Positions 18,797 to 25,718 of a DNA stretch of 64,000 nt are shown one piece after another. A program made the position numbers and the translations under genes. This DNA comes from an uncultured Prevotella sp. (lineage in GTDB: Bacteria; Bacteroidota; Bacteroidia; Bacteroidales; Bacteroidaceae). The DNA is taken from assembly GCA_947164965.1 (NCBI GenBank), contig CAMUYR010000006.1:79705-143704 (forward strand), in the 5' to 3' direction. Every line of letters starts with the position of its first letter. The stretch's first letter is position 1. The notes under the pieces were generated by a model. The model searched no databases. It saw nothing but the letters and a program-made list of their open reading frames with translations, and had not been told where the DNA came from.

Positions 18797-19639
18797 ATGA
18801 AAGAATCATGCTTAAAAAGTCTCCTGTTTCTCGTGGCAATGGCCCTGTCTGTGCCTTCGTATGCGCAGAAGATGGATTTTTTAGGACCTGACAAGAACAA
18901 CCAGAAGGTCATCAAACGATACAACCGCTATTATCACAAAGCATTTGCCCCAGGTATGGGAGGCATGGGAATAGGTTATACCGCCGTGTTTGGCGTGAAG
19001 AAAAATTCGATCATGTCGACCGACGACATCGAAGTGAACGTTGTCAAGCGATGGGTTCAGGATGCTGCCATCAATGATATGGAAAACCGCTTGTACTTCA
19101 TTGAAATCAAGAACAAGTCGGACAAGACTCTGTATATCGACAAGAGTCATTGCTACAGAGTATACCACAATGGCACAAAATACTGTTACTTTGACGCCGA
19201 ACGAGATGCCAAACGAAACGTTCAGCGCATCATGGCCATTCCGCCGCACACGAAGAAAAACCTGTCGGACTATCATGCAGAATTAATCAAAAAGGAGAAA
19301 TACTCAGAACTCAAAATCATCGACTATCCAGAGGAATTCAATTGGGATGCAAAAGAGGCCGGAATCTGTGAAGGTTTTCTGGGCCAATACGAAGTCAGGT
19401 CGTTCACAGAAGACAAGTCGCCCTATTACCGATCGTTCGTGATTTCATACTCGAAGGATGAGGATTTCTCTACCTACTCCCTGCTGACCATCAATTTCTA
19501 CATACGTCAGCTGATTGGTTGCTACTATCCTGAGCTGTATCGCGACAACGACATCTTCGACCGGTTCGGAGGCGATGAGTATACCATTACCAATTGTGAG
19601 TACGGGTATGGAGGCGTCAACCGGTTCAGAAGATTCTAA
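18797..19639 (+). CDS. Exported protein of unknown function
   Basis: Signal peptide MKESCLKSLLFLVAMALSVPSYAQ; upstream TACTTTTG box at 18759-18766; no family recognised. Confidence 0.75.
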   Translation: MKESCLKSLLFLVAMALSVPSYAQKMDFLGPDKNNQKVIKRYNRYYHKAFAPGMGGMGIGYTAVFGVKKNSIMSTDDIEVNVVKRWVQDAAINDMENRLYFIEIKNKSDKTLYIDKSHCYRVYHNGTKYCYFDAERDAKRNVQRIMAIPPHTKKNLSDYHAELIKKEKYSELKIIDYPEEFNWDAKEAGICEGFLGQYEVRSFTEDKSPYYRSFVISYSKDEDFSTYSLLTINFYIRQLIGCYYPELYRDNDIFDRFGGDEYTITNCEYGYGGVNRFRRF

Positions 19640-19686
19640 ATAAATAGCCCCACTGTCATCGCTGTCATCGTCATCGCTGTCATCGA
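19638..19686. repeat. Left copy of the ~49-bp direct repeat bracketing the primase island
   Basis: AAATAAATAGCCCCACTGTCATCGCTGTCATCGTCATCGCTGTCATCGA; 38 bp (19649-19686) identical to 23845-23882. Confidence 0.95.
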
Positions 19687-19716
19687 TGTAACAAAAGAAC
19701 CGTCCCTCTGTTACAT
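19686..19716. repeat. Hairpin ATGTAACA-N15-TGTTACAT (REP-like)
   Basis: Perfect 8-bp inverted repeat with loop AAAGAACCGTCCCTC. Confidence 0.7.
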
Positions 19717-19728
19717 AAAGAATATCTC

Positions 19729-22155
19729 TCAAGCCGCATGGCCTGAGAGATATTTCTGTGTTTTCCGATACATCTTCGTGACTTCGTCATAGCTGATGAA
19801 TCCACGCTTGGTCCATTGTGCCAACTGATCCTTGGGGTTTGGATTCTTCTTACCCTGCTGAATACGCATGGAGCGGCATTCCTCACGGGTAAACTCATCG
19901 GATAGCAGGTCGAGCATGTTGGCCATACCGCCATGAGCAGCCTTCTTCTCCACCTCCATGTCTTCATTGAGGGCTTCGCTGAATAAGCTCATCTTAACCC
20001 ACATGTCGTAGTCAAAGGCCCAACGGCAGAATTCTTCAATATCACGCGACCATTTGTAGCCGTTCATGACGTAGAGAATACAAGCCTTACGGAAGGCGAT
20101 GACGGCACCACGACGGGCCAATATCCGATAACCGTCATCGTCGAACAAGGCGGCACGTTCAACCCCCAGCTTACACAGGTCACCAGCCATCTTCTTAGCC
20201 TGCTGACAGACAATGAGTCCCCTGTCCTTCGCTTCGTCAAGCAGTTGCAGATAGGCCATCATCTGCTGCTCGTACTTCTCGTCGTAACGCTTGTAGACGG
20301 GTATTTCACCATTGTCCTCAATCTCTGGAATAGTACAGAAATTCAGGCGCGACACGGTACCATCGTTCACGTTCTTGCGGAAGAATCGGATGGCGGAAGC
20401 AGGCGTGGTCGATGCATTCCAACACCAGCGCATAGGAGCACGGGCTGTCACCGACTGAGCACCAACGCGCTCTTGTCCATACATATCCGTATCGAAGTTA
20501 CGGCAAATAATGCGACTCACCATCTCCCTTGAGCTACCGCCCGCCATCTTCGACAGCATCTCCACTTCGTCCATACGCGTATAGAGACACTTATGGCCTG
20601 CTCGCTCGGCATCAGCCAGACGTTGTGTAAAAGCGGCATTGGTCATATCGGAATCGTTCACCTGGATACAGATGTCCGTGGGACGAACCATACCTTTCTT
20701 GTTGGCCGATTTGCTATTCTGCTCGTCCTTCCACTGTTGCTCCTGCTCACGGCAGAGGGCGTCACGGGCCATGATGTCCTTCAGACAGACGTCGATGGGT
20801 TTCTTGATACACGACTTACCTGTCGACATCGGTGCCACCAGCACATTCATCATCGTAGCCTCCATCTCCGAATTGTCAGCATACTCCAGTTTCACACCAC
20901 CCATGCGTGTAGCAAAGGCTGGAAAGATAGCGTGAGCCATAGCCGCACGACAGTGGTCGGGTACCTTCGAGATGGCAACACGAATGGGGGTAGGCAAACG
21001 GTGGGGCATCTCAGGCTCCTTCATCAGCGACTCGCGACTCTTACCCTGCTCCATATTCAGTCGGCGACGGCAGAGATCGATAGTCAGCTTTATCTTCGGA
21101 CTCATCGCACCTGCCTGCTTACGCTTGCATGCATTCTGAATGGTTTCCGTCACACGCGTGTGATCCTCACCAAAATCGGGCATTACCTGACGAATCCACT
21201 GAGGGTCATCGTTGCAGACGTGGCGAAGATGGCAACTCATTGAGAAGATGAAGTCGTTCCTGTTGCCGTGCTCTGGTGCTCCACCCAGCTGATCGGCCAA
21301 CTCCTCGACAATCATCGTGTAAGGAATGCCGTTGTACTCCGTGGGATAGTCGCTCAGGGAAATTTTTCCCTCAGTGGCAACAGGGGAAATTTTTCCCTCG
21401 TTGGCAACCGATGCAATTTTGCTTTCGTTGGACGTCGGCGCAATTTTGCTTTCGTCTTCCGATGTCAGGGAAAATTTTCCCTCACGTCCATCAATGTCCA
21501 ATCCACGCTCGGCATAGGCCTTGCGGCGCAGGGCGATCTCCTCGTCCGAGAGGCGCGTCTGCCATTCAGGGCTGGTGTAGAGCTGCGAGCAGCTGTCTAC
21601 GATGTAGATCATGCGCTCAGGCGAGCAGCAGTCTTCATCGAAGTCAACACCCAGCGCATCGGTATAGGCCAACTGGGCTTCCCTGATGGTCTTGCCCACA
21701 GGGATGCGGATGTCGATGTGCAGCTTCTTCGATGCCGAATACTCCATGTGGAGCAACATGCCCTGCCACTCGCTGTCTTTCTTATTATTAAGAATGAACG
21801 CACGTGTGCGCGCGATGTCCACCTGGCTGGCATCGTCGATGTCAACGCAGGTCTGGAACGTGAACTCCTCGGGCAAGATACAATCCTGCGCACGATGGTC
21901 GTCAGCGAAACGGAAGTAGTGCGGACAGCGGAAAGGCAACTGGCTCTTCAAATTGCGGCGCTCGTCCACATTCTCCGTAGCGCGAATACGGGTTATCAAA
22001 CTTGCCACCTCGTCAGACTTGGTGACGTTAACAAACTCCTCGAGGCTAGCCTCGAACACTTGGCCTTTCTGGCCACGAACCTTGCGGTTCATTGCGATTG
22101 ATTTTTTCAATGTCATCATATCCATAATTTTTCTTTTCTTTTTTTGATTAAACAT
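19729..22155 (-). CDS. VirE_N (BT4734-like) / DUF3987 protein; putative primase-helicase-like protein
   Basis: Walker A-like VAPMSTGKSCIKKP; Walker B-like LYTRMDEVEML; N-terminal CVDIDD, SASKKLHIDIRI and CSPERMIYIVD resembling PrimPol motifs I-III. Start uncertain (22155 or 22125); the 22236 start lies upstream of a likely -7 box. Confidence 0.8.
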   Translation of the reverse strand: MFNQKKKRKIMDMMTLKKSIAMNRKVRGQKGQVFEASLEEFVNVTKSDEVASLITRIRATENVDERRNLKSQLPFRCPHYFRFADDHRAQDCILPEEFTFQTCVDIDDASQVDIARTRAFILNNKKDSEWQGMLLHMEYSASKKLHIDIRIPVGKTIREAQLAYTDALGVDFDEDCCSPERMIYIVDSCSQLYTSPEWQTRLSDEEIALRRKAYAERGLDIDGREGKFSLTSEDESKIAPTSNESKIASVANEGKISPVATEGKISLSDYPTEYNGIPYTMIVEELADQLGGAPEHGNRNDFIFSMSCHLRHVCNDDPQWIRQVMPDFGEDHTRVTETIQNACKRKQAGAMSPKIKLTIDLCRRRLNMEQGKSRESLMKEPEMPHRLPTPIRVAISKVPDHCRAAMAHAIFPAFATRMGGVKLEYADNSEMEATMMNVLVAPMSTGKSCIKKPIDVCLKDIMARDALCREQEQQWKDEQNSKSANKKGMVRPTDICIQVNDSDMTNAAFTQRLADAERAGHKCLYTRMDEVEMLSKMAGGSSREMVSRIICRNFDTDMYGQERVGAQSVTARAPMRWCWNASTTPASAIRFFRKNVNDGTVSRLNFCTIPEIEDNGEIPVYKRYDEKYEQQMMAYLQLLDEAKDRGLIVCQQAKKMAGDLCKLGVERAALFDDDGYRILARRGAVIAFRKACILYVMNGYKWSRDIEEFCRWAFDYDMWVKMSLFSEALNEDMEVEKKAAHGGMANMLDLLSDEFTREECRSMRIQQGKKNPNPKDQLAQWTKRGFISYDEVTKMYRKTQKYLSGHAA
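21354..21484 (-). repeat. Five tandem 27-30 bp coding units (nonapeptide E[GS]K[IF][AS]x4) within the DUF3987 gene
   Basis: Protein EGKFSLTSED-ESKIAPTSN-ESKIASVAN-EGKISPVAT-EGKISLSD; DNA dyads GGGAAATTTTTCCC at 21357 and 21384, GCAATTTTGC at 21413 and 21440, GGGAAAATTTTCCC at 21468. Confidence 0.9.
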
Positions 22156-22200
22156 ATTTTTACTTCTCACTTTGCGGGCACCGGCCGGGTTTCCGTGATG

Positions 22201-22208
22201 CAAAGTTA
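22201..22208 (-). promoter_or_regulatory. Probable -7 box (TAACTTTG) of the DUF3987 gene
   Basis: CAAAGTTA on + strand. Confidence 0.5.
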
Positions 22209-22262
22209 ATAATAAAAATAAGGTATATGCAAACAATTAAACCACTTTCCTACCGTCGGAAG

Positions 22263-22305
22263 AAAGTTGGAAAAAGTTCGGAAAAGTTCGGAAAAACTAT
22301 GGAAA
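22263..22305. repeat. Helically phased 10-bp repeats (AAAGTTSGGA)
   Basis: AGTT at 22265, 22275 and 22285: AAAGTTGGAA/AAAGTTCGGA/AAAGTTCGGA/AAAACTATGGAAA. Confidence 0.75.
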
Positions 22306-22333
22306 TCTCAGGAATTCCTTCGGCATATTTTTG

Positions 22334-22393
22334 GGTAACAATTGCTACCATTAAAGGTAACAATTGCTACCATTAAAGGTAGCAATTGCTACT
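22334..22393. repeat. Three 22-bp tandem repeats with palindromic core (GGTARCAATTGCTACCATTAAA)
   Basis: Copies at 22334, 22356 and 22378; the third abuts the stop codon of the 22394-22990 CDS. Confidence 0.92.
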
Positions 22394-22990
22394 TCAGAAG
22401 TCGGCGCTGATGGTGCGCATCAAGATGGGTGCAAACTCGAGGGCTATCTGGTTGCAGATGATGCGCTCGGCGGCTAGCGTAGGGTTGATGTATGACGTTT
22501 CCGGTTTGGGCCATTGCGACCACGGTTGTTCATGTTTCATCAGGTATTCGTAGTCACCATGCTTGCGCACGGTGTCGCGACCCTTGTCGGGAATCATTGA
22601 GCAGATGATGGTATCGAAGCGGTTTGGCGTCAGTTGAACGAGGATGAGTTCGTCAGTCATCACGCGCATGACGTGTGCCCACGTCCAGTTCTCTTGTTTC
22701 GAGGCAATGACGTCGTTTATGTGGCGAACGATTTCTATCAGCTTCAGAGCCGTTTCGGGCTGACGATAGCGGGGCATGAACTCACGCGGCATCTTCTTAG
22801 GGTCAATCTCCTGGCCTTCACGCAGTCGCTTCAACAATTGGCGGGCTTCTTCGGCACAATTCATCTCCTCGCCCCACCGCTGTATCAGTTCGATGTAGGG
22901 TCGGCGCTGCGCTTCAGTAGCCTTCGTCTGCGCAATGCCCAGAACGTATTCTACGGGTATGGGGTCAATCCCAGTCAGACTAGTCTTCAT
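22394..22990 (-). CDS. Uncharacterised protein of the primase island (ORF B)
   Basis: Full-length ORF, start MKTSLTGIDPIPVEYVLGIAQ, overlaps ORF A end; no family recognised. Confidence 0.65.
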   Translation of the reverse strand: MKTSLTGIDPIPVEYVLGIAQTKATEAQRRPYIELIQRWGEEMNCAEEARQLLKRLREGQEIDPKKMPREFMPRYRQPETALKLIEIVRHINDVIASKQENWTWAHVMRVMTDELILVQLTPNRFDTIICSMIPDKGRDTVRKHGDYEYLMKHEQPWSQWPKPETSYINPTLAAERIICNQIALEFAPILMRTISADF

Positions 22991-23657
22991 GCTTGAATCC
23001 CTCAATGTGTTGGTCAGCGTTCAAACGGTTGGTTACCTCCGTCAATTGGCCGTCGTTTGTCTGGAAGCGGATGTCGATGATGTCATCATAGAAATGACCT
23101 GTGTATACGCTCAACTGATAGCTCAGGTCATGATAAACCTCATCGGCAGTACCTTCCGACTGGAAATAGAAGCCCTGAAAGCGATTGCTGCGGACGCGAT
23201 AGATGGCATCGGGATCGCCTGAGAATCCTTTCATACACCAAACGTCCAGCGTGGCCTGATAGTGCATCACCTGCTTTTCCTCGTCCGTTTCAGGGTCCTT
23301 CTCCACGGGCATCGTTATCTTGCAGCCCAGCAGCTTCATGCGTTCCAATATATATTCGGCACCAGCGGGCTCCAGCTGTTGGAAATCGTACTCAATCATC
23401 TTGGCTACCCAGTAGAGGTTGGTACCGCCCGCAGGACAAAGCACGCGGCAATCGTGCAGCTCGGCATAGTCGATGAGCGTGCCCGCAGGAAATTCCTCAC
23501 CTTCGTCGATGACGGGATAGGAAGCACTGTCCATAATGCCTCCTGCTGCCTCATCGTCGTCGTTCCATACCATCAGCGTGGCAATGTGCCTGCCAACCTT
23601 GCCCCCAGCGTATATCACGTTGTAAGGCGCATCGAGTTTTATCAGTTTCGAATTCAT
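22980..23657 (-). CDS. Uncharacterised protein of the primase island (ORF A)
   Basis: 225-aa ORF with upstream TACCTTTG box (23663-23670 minus); no family recognised. Confidence 0.7.
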   Translation of the reverse strand: MNSKLIKLDAPYNVIYAGGKVGRHIATLMVWNDDDEAAGGIMDSASYPVIDEGEEFPAGTLIDYAELHDCRVLCPAGGTNLYWVAKMIEYDFQQLEPAGAEYILERMKLLGCKITMPVEKDPETDEEKQVMHYQATLDVWCMKGFSGDPDAIYRVRSNRFQGFYFQSEGTADEVYHDLSYQLSVYTGHFYDDIIDIRFQTNDGQLTEVTNRLNADQHIEGFKHED

Positions 23658-23662
23658 GACTG

Positions 23663-23670
23663 CAAAGGTA
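23663..23670 (-). promoter_or_regulatory. -7 box of the island operon
   Basis: CAAAGGTA on + strand = TACCTTTG on - strand, immediately upstream of ORF A. Confidence 0.6.
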
Positions 23671-23700
23671 GTGTTTTATTTTCAATCCACCAAATTTTTC

Positions 23701-23756
23701 GCTGACGATGACACCGATGACACCGATGACACCGACCTATTTTTGTCATCGTTAGC
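23701..23756. repeat. Iteron-like array: three GATGACACC units inside an inverted repeat
   Basis: GATGACACC at 23707, 23716 and 23725 (9-bp period); GCTGACGATGACA (23701-23713) opposite TGTCATCGTTAGC (23744-23756), one mismatch. Confidence 0.9.
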
Positions 23757-23769
23757 AGGGAAATCAGTT

Positions 23770-23806
23770 CTTTATATATATAATATATATATTATATAAT
23801 ATAAAG
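23770..23806. other. 37-bp near-palindromic AT-rich segment (candidate unwinding element)
   Basis: CTTTATATATATAATATATATATTATATAATATAAAG. Confidence 0.75.
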
Positions 23807-23833
23807 CTACTGCAAATTGCTCCCACTACGGCA

Positions 23834-23882
23834 AAATAAACAGGCCCACTGTCATCGCTGTCATCGTCATCGCTGTCATCGA
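23834..23882. repeat. Right copy of the ~49-bp direct repeat bracketing the primase island
   Basis: AAATAAACAGGCCCACTGTCATCGCTGTCATCGTCATCGCTGTCATCGA; two mismatches to 19638-19686. Confidence 0.95.
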
Positions 23883-23889
23883 GACATGT

Positions 23890-24531
23890 TTATTTCCTGA
23901 CAACGACGGCATTGGGATATTTCTTGGGGTCGAGCACGAAGAGGTTGTCGCTCACGCCCAGTTTGATCTTCGTCACCGTCATCTTCATCTTGGCTATGCT
24001 CACCTTCGTCTCATACTCGTGCAGCATGTACGTGTCCTTCACGATGCGGATGATGCTCTTCTTGGGCATGTCCTTCGTCAGCGGACCGGTGAAGGTAATC
24101 TCGTAGAACTTGTCCGTGGTCTTCAGCTTCGCCTTCTTGTACTCCTTGTCCAAGCCCATGTCGACAGAGAATTTCTCCTTCTTCTTTTTCGCACCCTTCG
24201 TGATGGTCAGCGTGTCGCGCTCGTCCTTATCAACGGCCTTCCCATAGGTCCACGTCTGTGTGCCGTCGTAGCCCGTCTCGCGATACATCTCGTGGCCCTT
24301 CACTTTCATCTTCATGGTCGAAAACGACTTGTCGCCCTTCTTGCACATCTTCATCGTACCGTCCATCGATATGATGACGGCACCCACGTGCAACTTCATG
24401 TCGAGCTCGAGGCCGTTATCGTTCTTGAATTTCTCGCCACACTTCTTCATAATTTCCGTTACTTCGGCAGGAATCTGCGCCTGCGCTACCATACAAAGCT
24501 GCAAGAGCAGCAAAATCAGAATCTGTTTCAT
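23890..24531 (-). CDS. Exported LolA-like / outer-membrane lipoprotein-sorting-like protein
   Basis: Signal peptide MKQILILLLLQLCMVAQAQ; LolA-like beta-rich body; C-terminus FVLDPKKYPNAVVV. Confidence 0.65.
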   Translation of the reverse strand: MKQILILLLLQLCMVAQAQIPAEVTEIMKKCGEKFKNDNGLELDMKLHVGAVIISMDGTMKMCKKGDKSFSTMKMKVKGHEMYRETGYDGTQTWTYGKAVDKDERDTLTITKGAKKKKEKFSVDMGLDKEYKKAKLKTTDKFYEITFTGPLTKDMPKKSIIRIVKDTYMLHEYETKVSIAKMKMTVTKIKLGVSDNLFVLDPKKYPNAVVVRK

Positions 24532-24532
24532 A

Positions 24533-24576
24533 TCATTAAATGTACTGTTTACCGTCATTAAATGTACTGTTTACCG
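24533..24576. repeat. Perfect 22-bp tandem duplication at the 3' end of the DegT aminotransferase gene
   Basis: TCATTAAATGTACTGTTTACCG at 24533-24554 and 24555-24576. Confidence 0.92.
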
Positions 24577-25718
24577 GGTCTAAAACTGTTGATGAGTGCC
24601 ACTACGCGTGCTGCTTCATCGTCCGTCAGTGCAGGATGGCAGGGGATGCTGAGCTCTTCGCGATGGATGCGCTCGGTGATGGGCAATTCTGACAATTCTG
24701 ACAATTCTGACAGCAAATTCTGTGCACCGTTGGCATAGCAGCGTTGCTGATGGGGCGGAATGGGATAGTGTATCTCCGTCTGCACACCATTGTCGGCCAG
24801 ATACTCTCGCAGCTCGTCGCGATGGGGACATAGCACAGGAAAAATATGATATACCGAATCGCGAGGAGAGAGCAGTATTCTCACATGGTCGTTGATTACT
24901 TCTCGTTCATAGCGAGCAGCAATCTCCTTGCGGCGCTGGTTGTCGGCATCCAGATGGGGCAGCTTAGCCAGCAGAATGGCGGCTTGTATCTCGTCGATGC
25001 GCGAATTGCGGCCCTGATAGTCGAAGACGTATTTTTCCGAAGAGCCGTAATTGCCCAGTGCCCGCACCACAGCAGCCAGCTCCTCGTCGTCAGTCGTAAT
25101 GGCTCCTGCATCGCCAAGGGCCCCAAGGTTCTTGGTGGGGTAGAAGCTGTGACCAGCGGCATCACCAAGGGCTCCCGTCCTTGTTTGTTGCGATGGCATC
25201 GCAACAGACTGAACAGACGGAACGAAGTGGCAACCATGAGCCTGCGCATTGTCCTCGATGAGCTTCAGGTGGTGCTGGCGGCAGATATCCCCTATCCTAT
25301 CGGTGTAGGCACAGCGGCCATAGAGATGCACAATCATGATGGCTCGGGTGCGAGGCGTGATGGCCTGCTCAATGAGGCTGTCGTCAATCTGGAGGGTATC
25401 TATCGAGGGCTCAACCAACACGGGCTTCAAGCGGTTTTCCGTAATGGCCAGTATCGAAGCGATGTAGGTGTTGGCCGGCACGATGACCTCGTCGCCCTCC
25501 TGCATCACCCCCATCTCCTTGTAGGCCCTGAGAATCAGCGTCAGCGCATCGAGTCCGTTGCCACAGCCAATGCAGTGGCGGGTGCCGATATACTGCGCAT
25601 AGGCCTCCTCGAAACGGCGCGTATAGTCACCCTTCAAGTACCACCCGCTCCTGAGCACCTCGTCGGCAGCATGCTCGTAGGGTTTATTGATTGCTTGTAA
25701 ATCAAGATACTTAATCAT
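24558..25718 (-). CDS. DegT/DnrJ/EryC1/StrS sugar aminotransferase (FdtB-like)
   Basis: MIKYLDLQAINKPYEHAADEVLRSGWYLKGDYTRRFEEAYA ... GHSFYPTKNLGALGDAGAI; 4-bp overlap with the upstream gene. Confidence 0.92.
   Translation of the reverse strand: MIKYLDLQAINKPYEHAADEVLRSGWYLKGDYTRRFEEAYAQYIGTRHCIGCGNGLDALTLILRAYKEMGVMQEGDEVIVPANTYIASILAITENRLKPVLVEPSIDTLQIDDSLIEQAITPRTRAIMIVHLYGRCAYTDRIGDICRQHHLKLIEDNAQAHGCHFVPSVQSVAMPSQQTRTGALGDAAGHSFYPTKNLGALGDAGAITTDDEELAAVVRALGNYGSSEKYVFDYQGRNSRIDEIQAAILLAKLPHLDADNQRRKEIAARYEREVINDHVRILLSPRDSVYHIFPVLCPHRDELREYLADNGVQTEIHYPIPPHQQRCYANGAQNLLSELSELSELPITERIHREELSIPCHPALTDDEAARVVALINSFRPGKQYI

Noticed and set aside
22334-22393. Possible CRISPR array
   Set aside because: Repeats are contiguous 22-mers without variable spacers and no cas genes are present.
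19729-24531. Classical IS element, prophage or ICE
   Set aside because: No transposase, integrase, relaxase or phage structural gene was recognised; only direct repeats and a primase/helicase-like gene.
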